A stretch of 64,000 nucleotides of DNA from Bin18 sp965200355 (GTDB taxonomy: Bacteria > Desulfobacterota > Binatia > Bin18): contig OZ241351.1 in NCBI GenBank assembly GCA_965200355.1, positions 2,852,001-2,916,000 on the forward strand. The letters run 5' to 3'. Below the pieces are notes generated by a model. That model did not search any database. It worked only from the letters and a program-made list of their open reading frames with translations, and had not been told where the DNA came from. The translations under genes and the position numbers were made by a program. This document shows positions 7,424-16,638 of this stretch, piece after piece (the stretch's first letter is position 1; the number at the start of each line of letters is the position of its first letter).

Positions 7424-9601
7424 CTACTCCGCCCCCGTCCAGTCCGTTATCACAAAGTTCTGTTGGGCTTCCTGCCACTCCAGCGTCACATTCTCGCCCG
7501 CCTCCGGGAAGTCCGTGAGCGTATAGGTGCCACTTAGCCCCTCTGCGAACGACTCGCCCAAGGTCGTGACGGTAATGGTCCGTCGGCCAACTTCTTCTCC
7601 ATCTATGCGGACCACGACTTCATGGGTGCCGTCGCCTAAACGATTCCAGTTGTGCAACAGGCCAAAGCCGTTGTTGGTATCGCCACACACGTCGGCGGTG
7701 TCCGGGCGGTCGGTGCCGTAGCCGGCCGCGGTGCGCCACGACTCCCCCGCTTCGGGAAGAAACTCCACTTCGACCATCTCGGCCTCGCAGGCCCAGCCCG
7801 ACACTAAGCCAATGCCACTCTGAAAGGAACCGACGGGCGGGTTCTCGACCACGTACTCGGGATGCCCGTTGCCGGTGTCTTGGGTCCCGTCCGGGGCCTC
7901 GCCACTGATAATGACAAAGTGCTGCCGGGCTTCCTGCCATTGTATGGTGACGCTTTCGCCCGCCCGCGGAAAGTCGGTGAGCACTGCGGTGCGCTCCAGG
8001 CCCCGCCGGAACTCTTGTCCCAGGGTGGTGACGGTGATGGTGCGCCGGCTACGGACGACGCCATCAATGCGCACCACGACTTCATGCTCGCCGTCGCCTA
8101 AGCGGTTCCAGTTGTAGAGCAGGCCAAAGCCGTTGTTAGTATCGCCACACTCGTCTGCGGTGTCGAGGCGCTCGGTGCCGTAGGCGGCCTCGACTCGCTG
8201 GGGTGCGCCCGTCTCGGGAATCAGTTCGATTTCGACCCGCTCGGCGTTGCAGGCCCAACCGGAGAGGAGGCCAACGCTACTCTGAGCGGAGCCGGCCGGG
8301 GGCACCCCGAAGAAGGCTGCGTCGCTGTCGGTGCTAGGGGTCGGGTCTGAGCCCGGGTCCGTTGGCGGGGCCGGGTCCGTTGGCGGGGCCGGTGGGTTAT
8401 CATCATCGGTGACGGTGACGGTGACGGGTGCCTGGGGGGCCCTGCGATACCCTCCGCCGCGGGCGATATGCGTAATGGTGGCCGTCCGCCGGTTGTTGCG
8501 GTTGTCGATATCGTCGTTGACGCCGGTGATGGTCACGGACTGGGTGGTGTTCCAGTTCCTGGGGGTGAAGGTCAAGGCCCTCGGTTGGACGCGGACGGCG
8601 CTGATATCGCCGCTGACGGCGAGGGTCACGGTCACGTCGCCGGTGGGCTGGGCCGTCAAGGCGATGGTGTAGGTGGCGGTGCCGCTTGCCTCCGCCACGG
8701 TCAGGACGGTCAGCGGCAGCCTCGTCTGGGGAGGGACGACGGCGATGGTAAAGACCAGGGAGGCGGTCTCGTCGTCGGTGGTGTCCGTCGTGCCTCTGTC
8801 GTCAGTGGCGGTATAGGTGTAGGGGGTGGCGGTCTGGAGAGTATCGGGCCTGCCGCTCAGGGTGCGGGTGGTGCAGGTGAAGGTCAGGCCGGCCGGCAGG
8901 TCGGGGTCGTAGTCAGGGTCGGTGGGCCGTTTGTCGGCGGTGGCATTGGGACCTTCCAGGGTGTAGGTGACTGTGCCGGTGCCGGTGGCGGCGGGCAGGA
9001 TGAGGTCGTCGATCTTCGAGTTCAGGAGATAGGTCTGAGCGGCCACGGTCGTACTAAAGGGAGACCCAGGGGTGTGGCCGGTAGGGGTCGGTTTCCACAA
9101 GGTGCCGAGGTGGTCGGTCACAGCGTTGGAGTCGTCGGGACTTTCGCCCACGGCCCGCGCCCGCACGAGATAGGACCCCGCTGGCAGGGCGGTGAACGTG
9201 GTGCTGGTGCTGCTCGCGGTTTGCCGGCCGGTCCAGGTCGTTCCGGCGTCCAGGCTGTATTCGACGTGATACCCGTTAATGGTGAAGTCCGAGTTGCTCG
9301 GCACGGTCCAACTGACCGTCAGCCCTCCCCAGACGCCGGACGTGGGCGTGACGGTCAACTCACCGGGGGCGATAGTGCCGCATAGGGACGCGGTCCCAAA
9401 ATGCCCGGTGATGCCGTTGTACCAAGTACGCAGCGTTTGCGGCAGGCAGAACGTGTCCTTGTTGTAGTCCAGGCCGATACGAATCAGGCTGTCCAAGTCG
9501 CTCAAATCGGTGGGGATGGGGCCGCTCAACTGGTTGCGATGGAGATAGAGAGCTCGCAGGCTGCCCAGGTCGCCCAACCAGGCGGGGATAGTGCCGCTCA
9601 A
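7424..9601 (-). CDS. C-terminal fragment of the LRR surface protein: LRR end, FnIII, Ig-like, Calx-beta-like region, two 115-residue repeats
   Basis: Open from a TTG at 9601 (725 residues), just after the in-frame TAG. Order: two last LRRs; a capping segment; a fibronectin III domain (ELTVTPTSGVWGGLTVSW, YHVEYSLDAGTTW); one Ig-like module (PAGLTFTCTTRTLSGRP); a Calx-beta-like segment rich in TVTL/VTITG and ending in VTVTDDD; a Pro/Asp/Thr linker; then two tandem copies of a roughly 115-residue unit. Each copy contains GWAC, CGDTNNGFGLL, NWNRLGDG, HEVVVRIDG, RRTITVTTLG and a final WQEA-QHFVI or WQEAQQNFVI. I know no named domain for that unit. The TTG is unlikely to be a natural start, so this part probably needs readthrough or an intact allele to be made. 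Confidence 0.75.
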   Translation of the reverse strand: MSGTIPAWLGDLGSLRALYLHRNQLSGPIPTDLSDLDSLIRIGLDYNKDTFCLPQTLRTWYNGITGHFGTASLCGTIAPGELTVTPTSGVWGGLTVSWTVPSNSDFTINGYHVEYSLDAGTTWTGRQTASSTSTTFTALPAGSYLVRARAVGESPDDSNAVTDHLGTLWKPTPTGHTPGSPFSTTVAAQTYLLNSKIDDLILPAATGTGTVTYTLEGPNATADKRPTDPDYDPDLPAGLTFTCTTRTLSGRPDTLQTATPYTYTATDDRGTTDTTDDETASLVFTIAVVPPQTRLPLTVLTVAEASGTATYTIALTAQPTGDVTVTLAVSGDISAVRVQPRALTFTPRNWNTTQSVTITGVNDDIDNRNNRRTATITHIARGGGYRRAPQAPVTVTVTDDDNPPAPPTDPAPPTDPGSDPTPSTDSDAAFFGVPPAGSAQSSVGLLSGWACNAERVEIELIPETGAPQRVEAAYGTERLDTADECGDTNNGFGLLYNWNRLGDGEHEVVVRIDGVVRSRRTITVTTLGQEFRRGLERTAVLTDFPRAGESVTIQWQEARQHFVIISGEAPDGTQDTGNGHPEYVVENPPVGSFQSGIGLVSGWACEAEMVEVEFLPEAGESWRTAAGYGTDRPDTADVCGDTNNGFGLLHNWNRLGDGTHEVVVRIDGEEVGRRTITVTTLGESFAEGLSGTYTLTDFPEAGENVTLEWQEAQQNFVITDWTGAE

Positions 9602-9807
9602 CTCGTTGTCGTGGAGCTAGAGCTGACTCAGGCTGCTCCGGCCCAACTCGCCCAACTGGGCGGGGAGGCCGCTCAACTGGTTGCGATGGAGATAGAGATA
9701 CCTCAAGTTGCTCAATTCGAGCAAGTCGGCGGGGATTGCGCCGCTCAACTGGTTGGTGTGAAGAGAGAGCCATATCAGGTTGTCCAGGCTGTCCAAGGCG
9801 GGGGGGG

Positions 9808-11129
9808 ATTGCGCCGCTCAACTCGTTAGTGTGGAGAGAGAGCCATATCAGGTTGGTCAAGCTGCCCAACTGGGCGGGGAGGCCGCTCAACTGGTTGCCT
9901 TGGAGAGTGAGCTCCCTCAGTTCGCTCAAGCTGCCCACCTCACCCGGCAGCGCGCCGGCCAACTGATTATAAGCAAGGTCGAGCCCGGTCACGCGGTCAT
10001 TGGAGTCGGTCGTGACGCCCTCCCAGGTACTGAGGGCGGCAGTGGTGTCCCATCCGGTGGCGTCTACCCAGCAGGAGTCCCCGTCGGTGTCGTCGTAGAG
10101 GGCGAGCAGGGCGGTCTTGTCGGCGGTCGCAGCATCGGCCTCCACGGTGATGTCGAAGGTGAGGGTGGTGCTCTTGCCCCCGCTGGTGGCGGTCAGCTTG
10201 ATGTCTTTCTCGGTGGCTGTGGGTGTACCGCTGAGGGTGCGGGTGGCGGGGTCGAACTTCAGGCCGGCCGGCTCGGCCGGGTCGATGCTGTAGGTAGTCG
10301 TGCCGGCGGCGGTGGCGGCGGGCAGGCGGGTGGAGATGGTTGTACCTTGGACATAAATCTGATTGGCGACGGGCTGCCGGAAGACTACCGGCTCGACCGC
10401 GATGGTCAGGTCAAGGCTGTCGGTATTGCCGTCACCGTCGGTGGCGGTCAGGGTGTAAGTGGTGGCGGTCTGCTCGGTGGTGGGCGTGCCGCTGAGGGTG
10501 CGGGTGGTGGGGTCGAAGGTCAGGCCGGCCGGCAGGTTGGGGTCGTAGTCGGGGTCGGTGGGCAGTTTGTCGTCGGTGGCGTTGGGACCCTCCAGGGTGT
10601 AGGTGACCGTGCCGGTGCCGGCGGCTGGCAGGACGAGATCGTCGATGTCAACGTTCTGGGCGTAGACCTGGGTGAGCTGGGCGTCGGCCGTATTGTTCGA
10701 GAAGGGGCGGGGAAAGGCAACGGGTTGGACGGCCAGGGTAAAGGTGAAGCTGGCGGTGGCGGGGGTCGCGTCGGTGGCGGTGTAGGTGTAGGTGGTGGCG
10801 GCCTGGATGGCCCTGGGGGTGCCGCTGAGGGTGGGGATGGGGTCGTCGGCGTCGGCGTCATCGTCGAAGGTCAGGCCGGTCGGCAGGGCCTGACTGAGGC
10901 TGTAGGTGATTTTGCCGGTGCCGCCGGTGGCTCGGGGCAGGACGCGGTCAGTGACGGAGACGCCCAGGGCGTAGGCTTGGTTTTGTAGCTCCACCGCTGA
11001 GCAAAAGCTGGGGGAGGTCTGGGCCGCAGCCTCGGGCACGCTCAGCCCGAGCAGGGGCAGCATGAGACACAGGGCCCCGAGTACGGACCGTAGCCGGCTC
11101 ATGCCCGCACCTCGTCCGAAGTCCATCAT
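9808..11129 (-). CDS. N-terminal fragment of the LRR surface protein: signal peptide, three Ig-like (He_PIG) modules, start of LRR
   Basis: The start at 11129 has an AAAGGAGAG site. A signal peptide (SRLRSVLGALCLMLPLLGLS, ending near PEAAA) exports the protein. Then come three roughly 90-residue putative-Ig/cadherin-like modules, each marked by a PxGLxFD...TLSGTP segment and ending in TATD or similar, and a first set of leucine-rich repeats of the plant-type form LxxLxLxxNxLSGxIP (for example LTLQGNQLSG). Reading beyond the homopolymer at 9800-9807, the open frame continues to 9360 but only as frameshifted LRR (HQPVERR-like text), so I end the true fragment there. Confidence 0.75.
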
Positions 11130-11139
11130 AGTCTCTCCT

Positions 11140-11615
11140 TTATACTGTCAAGGGGGGACGCCTGGGCGGGCCAGAGGCCTGCGCTCCCGGCAAAGAAGAA
11201 TCCCCCCCGCCCCCCTTAACAGGGGGGGAAGCGGACATAGGTAAGGGAAAACGGCGTGGGAGGCAAGACCATAAGCCTACCCCCTTCCCTAGCCCTCCCC
11301 CTTGGGGTGAGAGACAAGAGGCGGGCAGGATGCCCGCGCTCCCAGGCCGCGTCCTGTGGGGGCGTGGGGTTCCCGGTGCCAGTTTTTAGTAGGCAGTTTT
11401 TAGTAACCCGCGTCCTGTGGGGGTGTAGTTTTCCCCTGTTAGGGGGGATACAGGGGGTTTGCCTGTGTCCGCGAGAGGGGCAACTTCCCATTCCCCCCTT
11501 ATCAGGGGGGCGGGAAGTGATTAGTGGCTAGTGGTTAGTGGCGGGCAGGATGCCCGCGTTCCCAGGATAGGCTCCCTCTCCCTCCAAGGGAGAGGGTTGG
11601 GGTGAGGGGGCCTAA
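11140..11615. repeat. Intergenic block of palindromic repeats between the two broken surface genes
   Basis: About 480 bases without a gene. It holds two copies of GCGGGCAGGATGCCCGCG (11321-11338 and, with a T near the end, 11541-11558), CCCCCCTTATCAGGGGGG-type and CCCCTGTTAGGGGGG-type palindromes, CACAGGGGG(T)TTGCCTGTGTCCGCG-like text, a short direct repeat AGTTTTTAGTA at about 11381 and 11395, and TTAGTGGCTAGTGGTTAGTGG. Together with the block at 7.14-7.42 kb it brackets the LRR gene. Confidence 0.75.
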
Positions 11616-11910
11616 GCCCTTAGTAGCGGATCTCCATGCCGACGCCATACTCGCGCGGGTCGCTGACATAGGCGTAGGCGCTACGGGACTGAGCCGCGGC
11701 AGAAGTTTGTATAGTCGGAAAACGCCAGGTCTGGCGTTCGTAGAAATTATTGAACAGGTTGGTGGCAAAGGCAAATAGCCGGACCTCACTCTGGGACAGA
11801 AGCGGATTGCGAAAGGTGTACGAGAGTTGGGCGTCGGTAAAGAAGAACGAGTCAATCTCCTCGTTCTCCAGGTTGCCATCATCACTGTAGTACTTGTCGG
11901 TGAACCGGCC

Positions 11911-13122
11911 CTAGATGCTCAGCACGAGACCGGTCATGGGTTCGACCGTCAGCCCAAAACTCAGACTGACCGTCGGGGCTCGGCTGAACTCCTTGCCTTT
12001 GAGCGAACGGGTCTCCAGGCGATTGCCAACGACGACGCCATAGGTCGCGTCGTCCTGAATCTCCGTGTCCAACAGCCCGAGCCCGATATACACGGACACC
12101 GCATCCACGGGCGTATAGGTCGCCTGAAGCTCGGCCCCATACGACAGGGCGTCGCCGACATTGACCAAGCGGGTGCCGCCGGCCAGGGGGGTCTGGACCT
12201 CGAGCTGGACCGGCTCCCGGGGGATGTCGGGGTAGGGGAAGGTCTCCTCTCCGCCCACGACGCGATAGGACCACAGGTTGCGCTGGGCGTCGTCAAAGTC
12301 GGTCACAAACACGTTGGCGTCCAGGAACAGCCGCCGGTCCAGCCAGGACGAGCGCATGAATATCTCGTAGTTCCACAGCTCTTCGTCTGAGTAACCGCTG
12401 CCCATGCCTTGAAAAGCGTCTGAGGACGGAAACGAGTAGGTGGACGACCCGCCGGGATGAAATCCGCGCGAGGCCTGCACCCCCACCCGCAGATTGTCGG
12501 TGATGTCATAGGCCAGCCCGGCTTTGGGCAGGATGCCGCTGAAGGTCCCCTTGTAGTGGGCCGGGATGGGCCGGCACAGGGAATCGGTGGGGACCCCCGG
12601 AGGCAGGGCCGCAAAATTCGGACAGGCATTAAGCAGGCCGGAGCGCCGCTGCCCGTCTTTTTGATAGCGGATGCCGGCGGTCAGATGCAGCCGCTCCGTG
12701 ATAGCCCAGGTCGCCTCGCCGAACAGGCCCAGCCCCCATTTCCGGTCCTTCAGGTCCGTCCGGTCCCAGCCCATGGTGAAGGGGCCGAAGGCGGGATGGA
12801 CCCCGCCGGGGAATTCCGAGGCGTTGACGATCTCTTGCTGGTCCCAGAACTGGGTGTAGACCCCGACCAGGCCCGAAATGGGCAGGTCATCGCGGTCAAA
12901 GCGCAGCAGGGTTTCATTCGTAAACTCGTCGGCTTGGTGCTGGAACCGGGCCGGGTCGTTATCGAGGGCCCAATGCTTGAGCATCAGGTCGGTGTAAGCA
13001 AACCGGTGGGAGAGGGTAAACCCGTTCACTGCATATTCCAAGTCGGCAATGGTCGTATGGGTCTTCAGGCGTATGGAGAAGATCGGATTCTCCCCCCCCA
13101 TAGTTCCGTCTCCGGCTGACAA
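11911..13122 (-). CDS. TonB-dependent receptor, barrel fragment
   Basis: 403-codon open frame holding most of the 22-strand barrel: ATWAITERLHLTAGIRYQKD, KAGLAYDITDNLRVGVQAS, GFHPGGSSTYSF and YGAELQATYTPVDAVSVY are typical receptor barrel strands. The first 12 codons precede the homopolymer in the other frame and are not real. It ends at the premature TAG at 11911; the final strands follow in the same frame down to 11620. Without a signal peptide or plug this piece cannot work alone. Confidence 0.7.
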   Translation of the reverse strand: MSAGDGTMGGENPIFSIRLKTHTTIADLEYAVNGFTLSHRFAYTDLMLKHWALDNDPARFQHQADEFTNETLLRFDRDDLPISGLVGVYTQFWDQQEIVNASEFPGGVHPAFGPFTMGWDRTDLKDRKWGLGLFGEATWAITERLHLTAGIRYQKDGQRRSGLLNACPNFAALPPGVPTDSLCRPIPAHYKGTFSGILPKAGLAYDITDNLRVGVQASRGFHPGGSSTYSFPSSDAFQGMGSGYSDEELWNYEIFMRSSWLDRRLFLDANVFVTDFDDAQRNLWSYRVVGGEETFPYPDIPREPVQLEVQTPLAGGTRLVNVGDALSYGAELQATYTPVDAVSVYIGLGLLDTEIQDDATYGVVVGNRLETRSLKGKEFSRAPTVSLSFGLTVEPMTGLVLSI

Positions 13123-14038
13123 ACGGGCGGTCCACCACCTCGGCCACGGGCCGGGTCGTACTGTTACGGGAGTAGGTCATCTTGGCCTTGAAATTCGGGA
13201 TCGCCTTGGGCTCGAACAACAGCTTCGTCCGTACTTGCAGATGCCCGTCCTCCTCCAGGTCTGCACCAACATTGGGCTTATTGGTGAGTTTCATAAAGGT
13301 ATCGGTGTCCTGATAATCGACGGTCGCCCGCACCGCCAGTTGGTCAGCGATTATCGGCCCCGACACCATAGCCGAGCCCTGATATGTATCGTAATTCCCG
13401 CCCAGCCCACGCACCGCGGCCTTATAGTCATAGGTCGGGTCCTTGGTCTTGACCACCACGGCTCCAGCAATCGTGTTCGGCCCACGGGTCGTGGTCTGCG
13501 GTCCCTGAAAGACCTCTACGGTGTCCACATCCCAGAGTGACAGCGGCCCAAAAATATACTCGCTGAAACTCATCGCCCGGCCATCCTCTATCGCGGTGGC
13601 CCGTGGCCGGGCCCCACTGCTCAGGGCGTCGATACTTAAGAACACGCCCGTAGAGTCATAGCCACGAAAGGTCGGGCCCCGGTCACTGCCGTTCTCGACC
13701 TGGACATTCGGGGTCAGCTTGAGGATGGTTCGTATCTCGTCCGGCCCGGCCAGGTTCTGAATGTCCTCGGACGTCAACAGGCTGACGCTGGACGCCTCGT
13801 CCGAGACAGACCGATGCCGTCGCTCCCCGAACGTCACCACTTCCTCTAGCTCTTGAACCGGCTCGCCGGCCTGCGCCGGTTCTTGTGCCTGTTCAGCCGG
13901 GGCCGGCTCTGCTTGCGCCTGGGCGTACAGGACGCCCGGAGTGCCACACACCAGCGCGAGCCCCAGGACCCCGGTCGTCAGGGCAGCCAGGCGCTTCCTC
14001 TTCTGTCCGTTCGGCCTTGGCCGAGTATACCGCTCCAT
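13100..14038 (-). CDS. TonB-dependent receptor, N-terminal fragment (signal peptide, TonB box, plug)
   Basis: Signal peptide with LAALTTGVLGLALVCG core; a Glu/Ala/Pro/Gln-rich stretch; a TonB-box-like EEVVTFGERR; then the plug domain (SLLTSEDIQNL, LTPNVQVENG, PTFRGYDSTGVFLSIDAL, VEVFQGPQTTTRGPNTIAGAV) and the first barrel strands. The family uses the TonB-ExbBD proton motive force for uptake. Translation of this allele would run past 13092 into a wrong frame and stop at 12959, giving a plug without a barrel. Confidence 0.75.
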
Positions 14039-14104
14039 CACGTTGCATATCCCTCCTTTGGATTGCGCTCCCGCGTAGCCTACCTCAAGCCTGACCGCTG
14101 TGTC

Positions 14105-14215
14105 GAGGCCGGGCACCCACAGGGGGGTGCCCCTACACGGTCCGGTCTTGTCGCTTGCAGCAGACCGACACTCTGGCGTTAGTGAGGGGGTGCCCCTACA
14201 TGGCCCGGTCTTGTC
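14105..14215. repeat. Short repeat cluster upstream of the luciferase-like/Rieske operon
   Basis: Two copies of a unit reading AGGGGGTGCCCCTACA followed by YGGYCCGGTCTTGTC (about 14118-14152 and 14186-14216), plus CCACAGGGGGGTGCC shared with the block at 7.4 kb. No gene is seen between the receptor start and 14276. Confidence 0.65.
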
Positions 14216-14275
14216 AGGGCCGGCCTATATTCAGTATGTAAGAACACGCAGAGTTGTCAAAAGAAGGATAGCCGC

Positions 14276-15385
14276 ATGTCACGCCCCTTGCGCTTCGGGA
14301 CCTATGTCGAATTCCAATGCCCCCCCGGTAAGGACCACGCCCAGTTGATCGAAGAGGTAATCGCCCTCGGTGTTCATGCCGACCAGAACGGATTTTCTGT
14401 TTTCACAACGCTCGAACACCCGTTCTTTGAGCAGTTCGCCATTAACCCCAACCCCTTGGCCCTGTATTGTACCCTGGCCGAGCGGACCACCCAGATTCGC
14501 TTCCGCACGCTGTGCCACACGCTTCCGCTGCATAATCCCATGATTCTGGCTGGCGAAATAGCGGAAGCAGATATTCTGACCAAGGGCCGGATTGAGTGCG
14601 GGGTAGGGCGGGGGCACGCCTGGTTGAACGAACCGGCCAATATCGTGCTGGAAGAGAATCAGGCGCGCTATATTGAGGCGCTCGATATTCTGATTAGGGC
14701 CTGGACCGAGGAGCGCTTCTCGTATGACGGTCAGTATTATCAGGTGAAGGACCTGTCGGTGGTGCCCAAACCCTATCAGAAACCGCACCCCCAGATTTTT
14801 CAGGTCGGCACCAGCGCCAAATGGTTCAGCCTGGCGGCCCAAAGAGAGTGGGGGGTGTGTATTGGGGGTCCGGCCCCAACCGCGGTGTTTCGGGAACCGG
14901 CTCGGCTGTATCGTCAGGCCTGCCAGCGGGCGGGAAAACCCTCCTACCTGGGCTGGGTCAAGGCGATTTATATTGCCGAGGACGACCAAACGGCCCTGCG
15001 CGAGGCCGAACAGCCCGTGCGTAATTTTATTGATTTCAATGTGTCGCCCCTGGATGCGTTGGCCCGCAGCACGCCGGCAGAAAAACAACGCCTGATTGAC
15101 GCCGGCTATGCGTTTTATGCCGCGGACGATTTCCCCAACTTACGCAATCTCTCGTATGAGGAACTTGTTGCGGCCGGCATCGTCTGTGTCGGATCGCCGG
15201 ACACGGTGGGCAAACAACTGCTGGCGCTGTGGAAAGAGTTTCGGTTCGACGAAATAATTATCATCAGTCACTATGGCGGCATTGACAAAGACCGGGCGCT
15301 GAGAACCCAGGATGTATTCGCCAAAAAAGTCATGCCCATGATGCAGGCCGAAGTCGAGAAGGAGTTGGGCTCGGCTCCCGCCTGA
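14276..15385 (+). CDS. LLM-class flavin-dependent oxidoreductase
   Basis: 369-residue luciferase-like monooxygenase. Family marks are RFGTYVEFQCPPG at the N-terminus, TTLEHPFFEQFAINPNPL, RTLCHTLPLHNPMILAGEIAEAD, GRIECGVGRGHAW, and VVPKPYQKPHPQIFQVGTS. AAGGA lies nine bases before ATG 14276. It leads a co-directional run with a Rieske oxygenase 17 bases downstream, so the two probably act on one substrate or its successive products. The actual substrate and whether it uses FMN or F420 are unknown. It is closer in pattern to the copy at 42978 than to the one at 2736, sharing the PKPYQKPHPP-type loop. Confidence 0.9.
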   Translation: MSRPLRFGTYVEFQCPPGKDHAQLIEEVIALGVHADQNGFSVFTTLEHPFFEQFAINPNPLALYCTLAERTTQIRFRTLCHTLPLHNPMILAGEIAEADILTKGRIECGVGRGHAWLNEPANIVLEENQARYIEALDILIRAWTEERFSYDGQYYQVKDLSVVPKPYQKPHPQIFQVGTSAKWFSLAAQREWGVCIGGPAPTAVFREPARLYRQACQRAGKPSYLGWVKAIYIAEDDQTALREAEQPVRNFIDFNVSPLDALARSTPAEKQRLIDAGYAFYAADDFPNLRNLSYEELVAAGIVCVGSPDTVGKQLLALWKEFRFDEIIIISHYGGIDKDRALRTQDVFAKKVMPMMQAEVEKELGSAPA

Positions 15386-15402
15386 AAGCCTTGGGGAGGG
15401 AT

Positions 15403-16629
15403 ATGACAACCGCTATTTTTGATCTCAACAAGCGTTGGTCGGAAGAGTATCCCGAGTTGGGAACCGAGCCGGTGCCAACCGAGCCCTGTATCTCCCCCGC
15501 CTATTTTGGGTTGGAGCGCGACCGGGTGTTCCGCAAAGTCTGGCTGTACGTGGGCCGTGAGGAAGAAATCCCCACTCCCGGCGACTATATGGTGCGTGAT
15601 CTCAAAGTCTGTCGGACCTCGGTGATTTTTGTCCGCGGCCACGACGGCACCATCCGCGGCTTTCACAATATCTGCTCCCATCGCGGCAATAAGCTGGCCT
15701 GGGAGGAGCGGGGAAGCTGTCGAAACTTTGGGTGCAAATTCCACGGCTGGGTCTATGATACCCACGGCCAGTTGGTCGGCGTGCCAGACGAAGGGTTTTT
15801 TCACCACCTGGACAAAGCCGCCAATGGCCTGGTGCCGGTGGCGACTGCGCTATGGCAAAGGTTTCTGTTTGTTCATATGGACCCCCAGCCGGCGCAGTCG
15901 CTGGAAGACTATCTGGGCGCGCTGGGCCAACGCCTGGGCAGCTTTCCGTATGCCGCGCTGACGGCGCGCTACGCCTATCACACCGAGATTCGGTGCAACT
16001 GGAAAGTCGCCCTGGACGCCTTCTCTGAGGGCTATCACGTGAATGTGATCCACGGTCAGTCCTACCCAGACACGTTTACCGGCAAGAACAACCCCATGTG
16101 TCATCTCCCCGAGGTGCGCTTTTACGGCCCGCACCGCTCCTGCATTGTGTACGGCAACCCCAACCACCAGCCGAGCCCAGCCGCGGCCGTGGCCTATCGG
16201 TTTGGCGAAACCGTGACCAAACGCTCCGTGGCCCAAGACCAGCTCCCGCCCGAGGTCAATCCCACCCGCAGTGCGGAATTTGGCTTTGACCTGGATGTGA
16301 TCTTTCCCAACCTGATTTTGCACGTGCTGCCGGGTATGTGGTTTACGCATCAATTCTGGCCGCTCGACGTGGACCGGACGCTGTGGGAAGGCCGCGCCTA
16401 CTGGCCGCCCGCCACAACGCCGGGCGAACGCTTTGCCCAGGAGTTTAATAATACCGTGCTGCGAAACGCCTGGCTCGAAGACACGGGAACCATGGAAGCA
16501 ACCCAGGAGGCGCTCTCTTCCGGGGTGAAAACCCACTTCCATCTACAAGAGCAGGAAATCCTGATCCGCCACAGCTATAAAGTGCTCGAAGACTATATTG
16601 GCTTTTACGCTGCCAACGGAAACGCCTAG
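15403..16629 (+). CDS. Rieske-type aromatic-ring-hydroxylating (or demethylating) oxygenase, alpha subunit
   Basis: 408 residues. The Rieske [2Fe-2S] ligands are Cys91, His93, Cys111 and His114 (CSHRG and CKFHGW). The mononuclear iron site is in the ring-hydroxylating family's catalytic domain: NWKVALDAFSEGYHVNVIHG gives His212 and His217, plus the bridging Asp. Such enzymes hydroxylate rings or O/N-demethylate with electrons from a ferredoxin and reductase; neither is encoded nearby, so a distant reductase must serve. ATG 15403 has GGGGAGGG in front; the open frame begins four codons earlier at a TTG. It is followed closely by two small genes. Confidence 0.93.
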   Translation: MTTAIFDLNKRWSEEYPELGTEPVPTEPCISPAYFGLERDRVFRKVWLYVGREEEIPTPGDYMVRDLKVCRTSVIFVRGHDGTIRGFHNICSHRGNKLAWEERGSCRNFGCKFHGWVYDTHGQLVGVPDEGFFHHLDKAANGLVPVATALWQRFLFVHMDPQPAQSLEDYLGALGQRLGSFPYAALTARYAYHTEIRCNWKVALDAFSEGYHVNVIHGQSYPDTFTGKNNPMCHLPEVRFYGPHRSCIVYGNPNHQPSPAAAVAYRFGETVTKRSVAQDQLPPEVNPTRSAEFGFDLDVIFPNLILHVLPGMWFTHQFWPLDVDRTLWEGRAYWPPATTPGERFAQEFNNTVLRNAWLEDTGTMEATQEALSSGVKTHFHLQEQEILIRHSYKVLEDYIGFYAANGNA

Positions 16630-16638
16630 AGATACGCT

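Larger units (their letters stand above)
7424..11129 (-). pseudogene. Large secreted LRR / cadherin-like / FnIII surface protein gene, interrupted by a frameshift and an in-frame TAG
   Basis: A single ancestral gene of 1235 codons spans this interval. Its length is an exact multiple of three once one base is removed. The first break is an 8-base homopolymer (G8 on the plus strand, 9800-9807): removing one base restores the LRR text AIPPALDSLDNLIWL across the joint. The second break is an in-frame TAG at 9617-9619, in the LRR consensus position occupied by Tyr, Ser or Thr in sister repeats (SQL-stop-LHDNEL versus YLYLHRNQL). Both flanks of each break stay in register with the LRR pattern. Whether it is dead, phase-variable or mis-sequenced is open; the flanks are repeat-rich. 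Domain content is given under the two fragments. Confidence 0.85.
11620..14038 (-). pseudogene. TonB-dependent outer-membrane receptor gene, interrupted by a frameshift and an in-frame TAG
   Basis: One ancestral receptor gene of 806 codons once a single base is removed from the C8 tract at 13092-13099 (G8 in the coding strand). Removing one G gives a continuous RRRNYGGENPIFSIRLKTH. A second lesion is an in-frame TAG at 11911-11913 (VLSI-stop-GRFTDKYYSDDGN). After it the frame stays open for about 95 codons and ends with a proper TonB-receptor beta-strand tail (DPREYGVGMEIRY, TAA at 11620-11622). A CAG-to-TAG change is the simplest reading of the TAG. The gene would import siderophores, cobalamin or other large ligands. 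The start at 14038 (or the GTG at 14041) follows AAAGGAGGG. Confidence 0.85.

Noticed and set aside
8468..9385. 305-codon Gly-rich forward open frame
   Set aside because: Antisense shadow of the LRR/FnIII gene; Gly-rich text arises from reverse translation of repeated Thr/Pro codons.
9780..10988. 402-codon Gly/Val-rich forward open frame
   Set aside because: Antisense shadow of the Ig-like modules; the real coding strand is minus with a signal peptide and ribosome site.
9617..11913. TAG recoding (stop codon readthrough) in the two surface genes
   Set aside because: TAG is an ordinary stop in many intact genes here (for example the HAD gene, nadM, apgM), and no structured readthrough signal is seen.
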